A DNA stretch of 36,839 nt. Source: Candidatus Staskawiczbacteria bacterium (lineage in GTDB: Bacteria > Patescibacteriota > Minisyncoccia > Minisyncoccales > Staskawiczbacteraceae). Location of the stretch: positions 1 to 36,839 of the forward strand of contig CAISIO010000016.1 in NCBI GenBank assembly GCA_903885445.1, in the 5' to 3' direction. The notes under the pieces are model-generated. The model was not told where the DNA came from and ran no database searches. It saw nothing but the letters and a program-made list of their open reading frames with translations. Position numbers and translations under genes: made by a program. Of the stretch, positions 10,731 through 19,350 are shown one piece after another (within the stretch, counting starts at the first letter, position 1; every line of letters begins with the position of its first letter).

Positions 10731-10746
10731 GTGATATCGGGAATAA

Positions 10747-11187
10747 TTACGGACAGACGAACGAGGAGGCGCAAGTAGTCGCCGCGCAGTTTGCCGCTGT
10801 AGTTTCTTTTTTTGTTCCGGTGTAGTCAACACAGAAATAATTACCGACAGTGTTCACTAATTGTGCGCAGGCGCACCATTGAGTGCCGTTATTGCCACAA
10901 TTCATCAAATTACTATTTGAGCCAGCACCGATCATAGCGTTTTTAATTGCTGCCCAAGGACCAGAAGCGCCGCAAACGCTATTAGTGGCGTCTGTGTTAT
11001 ATGCCGCATTCTTTTCGAAAACTACTGCCGCGTCTGTCATGAGCGAGGACAGGTTGCCTTTGATGGCTGCGTCCTTGCCTTTGTTGATAAACCCTGTAAC
11101 GTTAACCAGCACAATAGCGGCCAATACCGCGATGATGGCAATAACCACGATTAACTCAATGATTGTAAAACCTTTTTGTTTTTGCAT
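10747..11187 (-). CDS. Type IV major-pilin-like protein (copy 2)
   Basis: 146 aa; MQKQKGFTIIELIVVIAIIAVLAAIVLVNVTGFINKGKDAA..., variable C-terminal half with WCACAQLV...FCVDYTGTKK. Confidence 0.92.
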   Translation of the reverse strand: MQKQKGFTIIELIVVIAIIAVLAAIVLVNVTGFINKGKDAAIKGNLSSLMTDAAVVFEKNAAYNTDATNSVCGASGPWAAIKNAMIGAGSNSNLMNCGNNGTQWCACAQLVNTVGNYFCVDYTGTKKETTAANCAATTCASSFVCP

Positions 11188-11225
11188 TTTTATTATTTTA
11201 TTTGTAATTATAATTGTTAAGCGTT

Positions 11226-11269
11226 CGCCCAGCGATTAACGCCGGGCGCCAGGTGTTCATCACCCGGCG
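11226..11269 (-). promoter_or_regulatory. Twin-hairpin 5'-leader element (copy A)
   Basis: Minus strand: CGCCGGGTG-ATGAA-CACCTGGCG overlapping by CG with CGCCCGGCG-TTAAT-CGCTGGGCG; 39 nt upstream of the pilin copy 2 ATG. Confidence 0.7.
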
Positions 11270-11358
11270 ACCTTTAGAATAAGTTTTCCCTTATTATACA
11301 ATAAAGACAAACAATAGTGTATGTGTATAACTCGCGCTTGTGGATAAACGGCACAAAT

Positions 11359-11390
11359 AAAAACACCCCGCTTTTAAACGAGGTGTTTTT
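11359..11390 (-). terminator. Terminator downstream of pilin copy 3
   Basis: aaaaacaccccgcttttaaacgaggtgttttt stem-loop. Confidence 0.75.
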
Positions 11391-11403
11391 AAATCTTAAA
11401 TCT

Positions 11404-11844
11404 TTATGGGCAAACTGTCGCGGTCCAAGCGGTAACACAGGTTGCGGCTGCAATCGTCTTTTTTGTTCCAGTCGAGTCAACACATAGGGCGTTAACTTTA
11501 TCGTTTACCAATTGAGCGCAGGCGGCCCAAGTAGTTCCAACTGTAGCTGTTTCGCTGATGTCCACGTTACAGGCGGACTTTCCAGTGTCTCCTCTTGTTG
11601 CATCCACTGCATCCAGCGCAGCCTTAACTGTAGCGCTCGTGCAAAGACCCGTGTAGGTGCTGCTGTGTGTATCATAGAAAACTGCTGCATTTGTCATGAC
11701 GCTGGCCAAATTTCCTGTAATTGACGCATCTTTTCCTTTTGCTATATACTGGGTGACGTTAACCAACACAATGGCGGCCAATACCGCGATGATGGCGATA
11801 ACAACGATTAATTCAATGATTGTAAAACCTTTTTGTTTTTGCAT
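11404..11844 (-). CDS. Type IV major-pilin-like protein (copy 3)
   Basis: 146 aa; MQKQKGFTIIELIVVIAIIAVLAAIVLVNVTQYIAKGKDAS...; WAACAQLV...LCVDSTGTKK. Confidence 0.92.
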   Translation of the reverse strand: MQKQKGFTIIELIVVIAIIAVLAAIVLVNVTQYIAKGKDASITGNLASVMTNAAVFYDTHSSTYTGLCTSATVKAALDAVDATRGDTGKSACNVDISETATVGTTWAACAQLVNDKVNALCVDSTGTKKTIAAATCVTAWTATVCP

Positions 11845-11894
11845 TTTTTATTGTTTTAATTAATTTTTTCTTAATTTATTATCTTAAGCAGATT

Positions 11895-11938
11895 CGCCAA
11901 GTGATGAACACCTGGCGTCCAGTGTTAATCACTGGACG
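11895..11938 (-). promoter_or_regulatory. Twin-hairpin 5'-leader element (copy B, internally inverted relative to copy A)
   Basis: Minus strand: CGTCCAGTG-ATTAA-CACTGGACG overlapping by CG with CGCCAGGTG-TTCAT-CACTTGGCG; upstream TTGTAG-17-TAAAAT promoter-like sequence; ~50 nt upstream of the pilin copy 3 ATG. Confidence 0.7.
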
Positions 11939-12009
11939 ACCTTTATAATAGTTTCCTCTATTTTACAAGATTAAAGCTGGCGCTACAATACAAGGGGGCT
12001 GTGGATAAC

Positions 12010-12471
12010 TTAACTTCCGCAAACTTCCGGCACAATTTCAGGGCATTCGGTTAGATTGTTTGCTGAACAATCCAAACTGCACATTTCTTTTTTCACTCCC
12101 CTGCTATCAACGCAAAACGCCATATTTGAATCGGTAAACTTCTGCGCGCAGGCAGCCCAGGATTGATAGTTATTGCCGGAATCAACATTACAATTAAAAA
12201 TAGCGCCGGGAGGCATTTGCGCGATGGCGTTTTCAACCACGTTTGAAGTGCAAAAATCATTGTCGCTGTCGCCATAAGCGTTGGGAAATCCGTTATAATA
12301 AACCTCGCCTGCTGGCACCAAAACAGCCAAGTTTCCGGAAATGTTTGAATCTTTTCCCTTGCTTATATACTGGGTGACGCTAAACATAATAATTCCCGAC
12401 AAGACAGAAATTATCGCGATGACAACAACCAGTTCAATAATAGTAAAACCCTTTGAACAGTTCATTTTCAA
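12010..12471 (-). CDS. Type IV major-pilin-like protein (copy 4, more divergent)
   Basis: 153 aa; MKMNCSKGFTIIELVVVIAIISVLSGIIMFSVTQYISKGKDSNISGN...; WAACAQKF...FCVDSRGVKK. Confidence 0.92.
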   Translation of the reverse strand: MKMNCSKGFTIIELVVVIAIISVLSGIIMFSVTQYISKGKDSNISGNLAVLVPAGEVYYNGFPNAYGDSDNDFCTSNVVENAIAQMPPGAIFNCNVDSGNNYQSWAACAQKFTDSNMAFCVDSRGVKKEMCSLDCSANNLTECPEIVPEVCGS

Positions 12472-12474
12472 AAA

Positions 12475-13683
12475 TTATATCGTATTTAAGGCTCCGTATA
12501 GCGGCTCTATGACAGAAACCGCCAAAAGCGCGACAGCGGCTCCCATAAAAATAATCAAAACCGGCTCCAAAAGCGCAGTGAAGGTTGCTACTGCCTGCTT
12601 AACCTCTTTTTCGTAAAATTGTACTATCTGCATCAAGTTTCTGTCCAAGGTTCCTGTTTCTTCGCCAACCTGTATCATTTGCACCACAAAAGGCGGGGCA
12701 TAATTGGGATATTTTACCAGCACAGAACTTATTCTTTCTCCTCCCGAAACTCTTTCTTCTGTTTCAGCCAGCATTTTTTTGTAAACAATATTTCCGACTG
12801 TTTCTTTTGTAATGCTCAGCGCGTTATTAATTGAAAGCCCAGCGGCAATTAGAGTGGAAATGTTTTCTGCAAAACGTATCAAAAATATTTTTTTTAAAAA
12901 TCCGCTCAAAATTGGCACTTTCAAAGACAGTTCATCGTATCTTTCTTTCCCTCCTTTGGTGGTGAAATAATAAATTATAAATAAAATCAAAGCGATGAAA
13001 GCCAGCATCAAAATCCAGCCGTAACTTGCTATAAAACCGTAAAAGTTAATCATCAGCATTGTGAAAGCCGGCGGTTTTGCCGTGGTTTGTTTTAACAAAT
13101 CAATAAGACGGGGCATAACGAAGAACACGACAATCGGAATTACTATAAGAAGAACCGCGATAACGAAAGCCGGGTAAATTAACGCTCCTGTTATTTGGGA
13201 AGAAATATCATGCTCCCTTTCCAAGTGGTCTGAAAGATAAGCAAGCGATTCGGAAATTTTTCCGGACGCTTCTCCTGTTTTTATCAAACTTACATAGAAG
13301 ACATTAAAAGTTTCGGGGAACGCGGCAAGCGCCACAGACAAAGAATTTCCTTCTTCAACCAGCTGGGAAATTTTTAAAATCTTTTCTTTAAAATTTGGGT
13401 TTTTTATCTGGATTGCCAAACTCCGCAAGCTCTGGGTCACCGCAACCCGCGATTGCATCATCACGGAAAGCTGGCGGGAAAATATCGCCAAATCTTTTTT
13501 GGAAACCTTATTTAAAAAATCTATCCCGCCCGAACGGAAAATCGCAGGAGCTTGCTCTTTTATGGAAGTGACGAAAATATTGTACTTTTGTAAAAGCGCG
13601 GCAGCCGCCTCTTTTGACGACGCTTCAACCGTGCCGGTTTCGGCCTTGCCCTCTTTAGACCTGGCCTGATATATATATTTCAT
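12475..13683 (-). CDS. pilC: T4P inner-membrane platform protein PilC/GspF family
   Basis: 402 aa; MKYIYQARSKEGKAETGTVEASSKEAAAALL..., FSRQLSVMMQSRVAVTQSLRSLA, VGEETGTLD, FTALLEPVLIIFMG. Confidence 0.95.
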   Translation of the reverse strand: MKYIYQARSKEGKAETGTVEASSKEAAAALLQKYNIFVTSIKEQAPAIFRSGGIDFLNKVSKKDLAIFSRQLSVMMQSRVAVTQSLRSLAIQIKNPNFKEKILKISQLVEEGNSLSVALAAFPETFNVFYVSLIKTGEASGKISESLAYLSDHLEREHDISSQITGALIYPAFVIAVLLIVIPIVVFFVMPRLIDLLKQTTAKPPAFTMLMINFYGFIASYGWILMLAFIALILFIIYYFTTKGGKERYDELSLKVPILSGFLKKIFLIRFAENISTLIAAGLSINNALSITKETVGNIVYKKMLAETEERVSGGERISSVLVKYPNYAPPFVVQMIQVGEETGTLDRNLMQIVQFYEKEVKQAVATFTALLEPVLIIFMGAAVALLAVSVIEPLYGALNTI

Positions 13684-14744
13684 CTTAATAAGTTTCTTAC
13701 TTCGCCAGGATCTAACGCGTAATCAACAGCGTTTTTCAAAGATATTTCTTTCTTTCTCACCAAATCAACCATTGCCCTGTTTGAAGAAATCATCCCCTCT
13801 TTGGCGGAAGTTTCTATAACAGCAGGAATCTCGTGCGTCTTGTCTTCTCTTATCAAGGTTGATATTGCGTTATTACAAATCATCACTTCACAAACCGGAA
13901 TAAACCCGCCTTTAATTCTTGGAATCAGTCTTTGAGAAATTATTCCCAAGAGCGAACTGGACAATTGGAATCTGATTTGGTTTTGCTGGTCGCCGGGAAA
14001 AACATCAACTATCCTGTGGATTGTCTGCGCCGCCGAGTTTGTGTGCAAAGTTGCGAAAACCAAATGCCCGGTTTCCGCCGCGGTAATTGTTGTAGAAATA
14101 GTTTCAAGGTCGCGCATTTCTCCCACCATAATCACATCCGGGTTTTGCCGGAAAGTAGACCTTAATGCTCCCGCAAAACTCAACGTGTCCAATGAAACCT
14201 CTCTCTGGTCTATAATCGCCCGGTCAATCGGATAAGTATATTCTATGGGGTCTTCAATTGTTATTATGTGAGATGACCTTGTGTGATTTATCTCGTCTAT
14301 CATGGCGGCCAAAGTTGTGGTTTTACCCTGACCGGAAGCTCCTGTCACCAAAATAAGACCTTGGGGACGGGACACAAAATCGTGCAAAATCGGAGGCAAG
14401 CTAAGCTCTTCAATTGTTCTTATATCGGAAGGAATAAAACGCAACGCCAAACTTATGGTTCCTCTCTGGAAAAAAGCATTAATCCTGAACCTTCCTTTGC
14501 CTCCGTGGTCGTAAGAAAAATCCATTTCTTTTTCCTCTAAAAATCTTTTTTTCTGAACTTCCGACATTATTGAAAAAGCTATGCCCTCAGAATCCTTGTC
14601 GGTAATTATTTTTTCCTGGCCCAAAGGAACCAATTGGCCGGTAATCCTTATATTCGGCGCGTGCCCGACGCATATGTCCAAGTCAGAGGCCTCCTCTTGG
14701 ACTGCTATGTCTAAAAGTTTTTTTAAATACGATAAATAATCCAT
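13680..14744 (-). CDS. pilT: T4P retraction ATPase PilT
   Basis: 354 aa; Walker A GASGQGKTTT, IITIEDPIEYTY, GEMRDLETI, HLVFATLHTN. Confidence 0.95.
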   Translation of the reverse strand: MDYLSYLKKLLDIAVQEEASDLDICVGHAPNIRITGQLVPLGQEKIITDKDSEGIAFSIMSEVQKKRFLEEKEMDFSYDHGGKGRFRINAFFQRGTISLALRFIPSDIRTIEELSLPPILHDFVSRPQGLILVTGASGQGKTTTLAAMIDEINHTRSSHIITIEDPIEYTYPIDRAIIDQREVSLDTLSFAGALRSTFRQNPDVIMVGEMRDLETISTTITAAETGHLVFATLHTNSAAQTIHRIVDVFPGDQQNQIRFQLSSSLLGIISQRLIPRIKGGFIPVCEVMICNNAISTLIREDKTHEIPAVIETSAKEGMISSNRAMVDLVRKKEISLKNAVDYALDPGEVRNLLR

Positions 14745-14762
14745 AAAACTAATTTTTAATTT

Positions 14763-16520
14763 CTATTTTTCTTCTGTTGCCCTTATAATCTCTTCAACTG
14801 TTGTGAGGCCCTTCAAAACTTTTAAAATACCCTCCTGTTCCATGGTAAGCATGCCTTGCTTTTGGGCAGATTTAAAAATCTGGCTTTCAAGCGCGTTTTT
14901 CTGTATTAATTCCGCTATTTCGTCCGTCATTGATAAAACTTCATAAAGCCCGACCCTGCCGGCATAACCCGTCAAACCGCACGCGTCGCATCCTTTTGCC
15001 TCGTAAATGAAAAGCGGATCTTCCATTTTCAATTCGGCTCTTGCGGCTGAAGGCAAGTTTTTAACTTTTTCCAAAATATAACTTCTTATTTTTTCTACCG
15101 GTTTGATTTTTATTTTACATTTCGGACACAAAGTCCTGACCAATCTCTGGGAAATGACAACCCTCAAGGTGGAAGGGATTAAAAACGGCCTGACGCCCAT
15201 ATCAATCAATCTTGGAATCACTCCCACAGAAGAATTGGTGTGCAAAGTTGAAAGCACAATATGCCCGGTCAAAGCCGCGTTTATTGCCAAGCTGGCTGTT
15301 TCTTCGTCCCTGATTTCTCCGACCATGATAACGTTCGGATCTTGCCTTAAAATTTGCCTTAATCCGTGAGCAAAAGTATATCCTATCTCCGGCTTTACTT
15401 GCGACTGGTTAATCCCCGCAATCGAATATTCAATCGGGTCTTCAACCGTGACAATGTTTACCGAATCCTGGTTTAAAATTCGCAAAATCGCGTACTGGGT
15501 TGTTGTTTTTCCAGAACCCGTCGGACCTGTGAATAATATCATTCCGTACGGCTTTTTTATCGCGATTTTTATAACATCCAAACTTCTTCCTGTTATTCCC
15601 AGATCCTCAAAAGACCTTGATGCTGTTGTGGCGTCCAAAACCCTCAATTCAACTTTTTCACCGTAAAGGGTTGGAAATGTCGAAACCCTGAAATCAACGT
15701 CGGTGTTGTTTATTTTTATTGAAAACCTTCCATCCTGGGGAAGCCTATTTTCATCTATTTTCAGCCCCGAAAGAATTTTAATCCTGGCAACAACCGCCGG
15801 ATGGACTTTTAAAGGCAAAAATAAACTCGGATGTAAAACTCCATTTAATCTGAAGCGGACGGTCAGTTTATCTCTGCCCGGCTCAATGTGAATATCAGAA
15901 GCGTGCCCCTCTACCGCGTGCCTTAATATCACCAAAACCATTTTAATTATCGGCGCCTCTTCCGCTATCGCTTGCACCGACGCGTTTTCAGACAGGCTTC
16001 CTGAAGATTTTTCAGAATATTCTCCTGTTTCCCCGCCCAACGCTTCTAGGGCCTTTTTAGTTTCAGTTGATATGTTTTTGCGCTGTTTTAACAGATTAGC
16101 CAAATTCCCGGGAGTAATCAGATAAACCTGATAAGCGAAATTTTCCTGGTTGGCCAAAAATCTCAAAGCGTTCTGGGCGGCTATGTCTTCGGGATAAACC
16201 ATCCCGATTTGCAAAGAATTCGACTGCGATTTTGACGGCACGTCGGTTCCTCTGGCTATGGCGGCCATTTTGTAATTAATAGACGCTTCTTCGGGTATTA
16301 ACTCCAAAACATCAGCAGGGACATCTTCCGCCCTTATTTTTTTTAAAGGAATGCCTAAAACCTTGCTTTTTAAGTTAAAAAGAAAATCCTCCGAAACAAT
16401 GTTTTTGCTCAAAATAATTTCTTCCTCCGTCCTGCCGGTTTCCTCTACTTGTTTTTTTAGTTCGCCCATCTTCTCTTCGGAGAAAAATCCTTGAGCGAAT
16501 AATTCTTGTAATAATTTCAT
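14763..16520 (-). CDS. pilB: T4P assembly ATPase PilB/GspE
   Basis: 585 aa; GPTGSGKTTT, VEDPIEYSIAGINQSQV, VGEIRDEETA, CPKCK...CDACGLTGYAGRVGLYEVL. Confidence 0.95.
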   Translation of the reverse strand: MKLLQELFAQGFFSEEKMGELKKQVEETGRTEEEIILSKNIVSEDFLFNLKSKVLGIPLKKIRAEDVPADVLELIPEEASINYKMAAIARGTDVPSKSQSNSLQIGMVYPEDIAAQNALRFLANQENFAYQVYLITPGNLANLLKQRKNISTETKKALEALGGETGEYSEKSSGSLSENASVQAIAEEAPIIKMVLVILRHAVEGHASDIHIEPGRDKLTVRFRLNGVLHPSLFLPLKVHPAVVARIKILSGLKIDENRLPQDGRFSIKINNTDVDFRVSTFPTLYGEKVELRVLDATTASRSFEDLGITGRSLDVIKIAIKKPYGMILFTGPTGSGKTTTQYAILRILNQDSVNIVTVEDPIEYSIAGINQSQVKPEIGYTFAHGLRQILRQDPNVIMVGEIRDEETASLAINAALTGHIVLSTLHTNSSVGVIPRLIDMGVRPFLIPSTLRVVISQRLVRTLCPKCKIKIKPVEKIRSYILEKVKNLPSAARAELKMEDPLFIYEAKGCDACGLTGYAGRVGLYEVLSMTDEIAELIQKNALESQIFKSAQKQGMLTMEQEGILKVLKGLTTVEEIIRATEEK

Positions 16521-16523
16521 GCT

Positions 16524-16982
16524 TTATCTTTTAACTGTATTATTTTGCGCGGAAGTGTTTGTTTCAAGGGTTGGCTGTAAGCCCTGTTGGTAGTACGGGG
16601 AAAAAGGATTGTCTCTGCCAATTTTCGCCTCTTTAAGTTCGGACACGGACAGCCCGCTGTTTTCTAAAATCGCCATGGCCGCTTCCTTCGAAGCAGCCGT
16701 TATAAAGCCAGTTTTAAAACTATTTTCTTCATCAGTGGCTTCATAGCTGTATTGTGTCTGCATTTTAGCGAACGGCTGGAGACTTTTAAACTGGGCTGAA
16801 TCTAAAATCTTCGTATCAACATTGACTTTCGGCTTGTTAAAAACCAGAGTTGCCGGGACTTCTTTCGGGCTCGACAGGAAAACACCGAAAAAAACAACTG
16901 CAATAAACAGCAGAAACATTACTGTAATTCCCAGGAAAAAAGTTTTTTGCCGTTGTTTTGGTGATATAAAAACTACTGCCAT
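16524..16982 (-). CDS. Single-TM pilus-locus protein in the pilP position with a PilC-N-terminal-like domain
   Basis: 152 aa; one TM near the N-terminus; YSYEATDEENSFKTGFITAASKEAAMAILENSGLSVSELKEA resembles the PilC N-terminus; ends with GRDNPFSPYYQ. Confidence 0.75.
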   Translation of the reverse strand: MAVVFISPKQRQKTFFLGITVMFLLFIAVVFFGVFLSSPKEVPATLVFNKPKVNVDTKILDSAQFKSLQPFAKMQTQYSYEATDEENSFKTGFITAASKEAAMAILENSGLSVSELKEAKIGRDNPFSPYYQQGLQPTLETNTSAQNNTVKR

Positions 16983-16983
16983 T

Positions 16984-17550
16984 TTAGTATGAATGCGTTT
17001 TAACTTGCAGGCTGAAATTGTACATTTGTTGCGTTTGGGGCTGCGGATTTAAAGATGCCAGCGATGAGCCCGATCCGAAAGAAATATTTGTAACCTCGAA
17101 AATGCGGGATGATTTTTCCAAAGCAATAATAAACTTTTCTAACGACGCATAGTCTCCAACAAGGTTTATTGAAAAAAATAAATCCTTAATTGCGCCGTTA
17201 CTGCTGTCCTGCGCGCTGCTCAAGGCCGATTTAGATAAAAACAAACTTTTCAAAATAATCCCGTTTTCCGTTGCCATTTTTTGTACCGCGTAAACAAGCC
17301 CTCCCAGATTGGAATCTTGAGGCAGCGCGTCGTCAATTTTTTGGATTTCAGCTTTCCGGCTTTGCAAATTGGCATAGGTATTAGCTATGGCATTATAATA
17401 TTCAAATTCCGCGTTGTACTCCGCATTTTTTTGGGCAAGGTCTGTTTGTAATTTACCAAACGCCTTGTACTCCGGAGCCACCAAAAAGAATATCATTAAT
17501 ATAATGATGAAAAGCGCTACTGCGATTGTGATGGGTCGGTCGATTTGCAT
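16984..17550 (-). CDS. pilO: PilO-like protein
   Basis: 188 aa; N-terminal TM, coiled coil, ferredoxin-like fold region (GLVYAVQKMATENGIILKSL...INLVGDYASLEKFIIALEKSSRIFEVTNISF). Confidence 0.85.
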   Translation of the reverse strand: MQIDRPITIAVALFIIILMIFFLVAPEYKAFGKLQTDLAQKNAEYNAEFEYYNAIANTYANLQSRKAEIQKIDDALPQDSNLGGLVYAVQKMATENGIILKSLFLSKSALSSAQDSSNGAIKDLFFSINLVGDYASLEKFIIALEKSSRIFEVTNISFGSGSSLASLNPQPQTQQMYNFSLQVKTHSY

Positions 17551-17552
17551 AA

Positions 17553-18155
17553 TTATTGTTGGATTGCGGGCTGGTCCGAAGGCGTGCTATTTGTTAAAAT
17601 CGGAGACGCCGAGGAAAGATAGTCAAATATGCTTTGGTCTAACATAATGTCCATACTGAACTGGATTCTGGCAGAATCCCCCAGCGAAGTATTCAGATTG
17701 CCGATGTTTTTAATGTATTTTTTGTTGCTTTCACTTTCAAGAACCGTCACTTGCCTGGAAAATGCGTCCATGCTGTCGGCCTCGCCAGACAACTGGACTC
17801 CGTTGTTTTTTTCATCCAAGCCAAACTGCTTGAACCAAATATTCGGCATTGTCTGTTTTTCCATAAAAGCGAAAACATTCGAAGCAAACTCGTGGCTCTT
17901 TAACAAGCCAGCGAAATCGCCAATCTTTTTTTGGTAGCCGATAACTATCTGCTCGTATTCTTTTTGCTGGTTTGTGCCCACTCCCTGCAGTTTAACGGCT
18001 TCTTTTTTTATGTCGCTTTTTACCATATTATTTTTGACAAGAAAAATAAGCCAGCAAAACAATGTGGCTATCAGCAAAGATATCACAAAATAAAATATCA
18101 CATCCATCCACCAGAATTTTTTTTCCCTTAGTTGGAAAATTGTAGAAAAATCCAT
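17553..18155 (-). CDS. PilN-like protein
   Basis: 200 aa; N-terminal TM then coiled coil; located between the pilM and pilO genes. Confidence 0.65.
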   Translation of the reverse strand: MDFSTIFQLREKKFWWMDVIFYFVISLLIATLFCWLIFLVKNNMVKSDIKKEAVKLQGVGTNQQKEYEQIVIGYQKKIGDFAGLLKSHEFASNVFAFMEKQTMPNIWFKQFGLDEKNNGVQLSGEADSMDAFSRQVTVLESESNKKYIKNIGNLNTSLGDSARIQFSMDIMLDQSIFDYLSSASPILTNSTPSDQPAIQQ

Positions 18156-18194
18156 AGCTTATATTAATTATACAACGAATTGTCCGCGTGCGTA

Positions 18195-19310
18195 TTAAGT
18201 TTCAAGACCTCCCAACGCCACGCCCGTGGCTACAGAAAAGCTTGGCGCCATTTTTTCAAGGGTTTCTCCTAAAATGGGCGGGTATAAAAGCTCGGAAAAA
18301 CAATTGGGAATTTCAACTTTCTTTTTTAAAACTTCGGCGAAATACTCTTTCAAACCCGGCAAATTTGACGTACCGCCGGTTAAATAAATTGCGCCAACTT
18401 CCTTGCCCTCCTGCTGGTAAAAATCAGACAAAATCTTCTTTACTTCAATTAGCAACGGGTCGATTAAAAGATAAAGCGTTTTTGATATTTCTTCTTTTGA
18501 GGAAGTTAATCCTTCTTTGTTTTTTAGTTCCTCGGCTTCTACGTGGCCTAATCCTAAAGCGGAAGAAATGCTATAAGTCAGTTGGCTTCCCGCAAAATCA
18601 AAACTATAGCTCTTCTTTAAACTTTTCCTGTCAACTATATTTATTGTCGTACTCTGCACCCCTATATCCACTAGGCAAACGCAACCCCTGTCTTCCCTTG
18701 CCAGCGCCCTTGATAACCCCAAAGCTTCGGCTTCCACCGCGTAAAGATCAAGGCCAGCCTGCTGGGCGACTTTTTGGTAGTCCTGTATAATCTGGTTCGG
18801 AATTGCCACTAAGAATATTTTAAGCCCTGACTGCTTGTCGCCGGGAGTCCCCGAAATTAATTTCCAATCCAGGGTTGTTTCGGTTATCGGCAAAGGAATA
18901 TATTGCGGAGCATTGTAATAAACCGCTTCTTTTAATTCGCCCGCGCTCATTGGGGGCAATTCAAAAGAAGTGCAAAAAGTTGAAAAATCGGGAATTGAGA
19001 ATATAACTGCTTTTGTCCTTATTTTTGCCTCGTCTAAAACAGCTCTTATGGCCCTGGAAACGAAATAGTTGGACAACAAATAACTTCCCTTTTCAACACT
19101 TCTAAACGGCTCCTTATAAAGGGATACTGATTTGATTTCTCCATAGTTTTCCAATGTTTTCCCCTGGCCCCAACGCGATATTTCAACTACCTTAATAGAC
19201 GCGGTGCCCACGTCAATTCCAACCATTTTTTTGGGAAAAAACATCTTTAGCGGATTGGAAAAGATGTTCAATTTTTCTATATTAAAATTGCTTAGGAAAT
19301 TTGAAGCCAT
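18195..19310 (-). CDS. pilM: PilM, actin-like T4P assembly protein
   Basis: 371 aa; MVGIDVGTASIKVVEIS, CVCLVDIGVQSTTINIV, IYLTGGTSNLPGLKEYFAE. Confidence 0.95.
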   Translation of the reverse strand: MASNFLSNFNIEKLNIFSNPLKMFFPKKMVGIDVGTASIKVVEISRWGQGKTLENYGEIKSVSLYKEPFRSVEKGSYLLSNYFVSRAIRAVLDEAKIRTKAVIFSIPDFSTFCTSFELPPMSAGELKEAVYYNAPQYIPLPITETTLDWKLISGTPGDKQSGLKIFLVAIPNQIIQDYQKVAQQAGLDLYAVEAEALGLSRALAREDRGCVCLVDIGVQSTTINIVDRKSLKKSYSFDFAGSQLTYSISSALGLGHVEAEELKNKEGLTSSKEEISKTLYLLIDPLLIEVKKILSDFYQQEGKEVGAIYLTGGTSNLPGLKEYFAEVLKKKVEIPNCFSELLYPPILGETLEKMAPSFSVATGVALGGLET

Positions 19311-19350
19311 ACTTATGTATATTATATAATGAAGTCAATAAAATAACACT

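Noticed and set aside
11226-11938. Twin hairpins as intrinsic terminators or integron attC sites
   Set aside because: No T-run follows on either strand, and each preceding transcription unit already has its own terminator. They lie between promoter-like sequences and pilin start codons. attC R'/R'' core sites and an integrase are absent.
18188-18790. 200-aa plus-strand ORF
   Set aside because: Antisense to the strongly supported pilM gene; low-complexity Leu/Pro/Lys composition.
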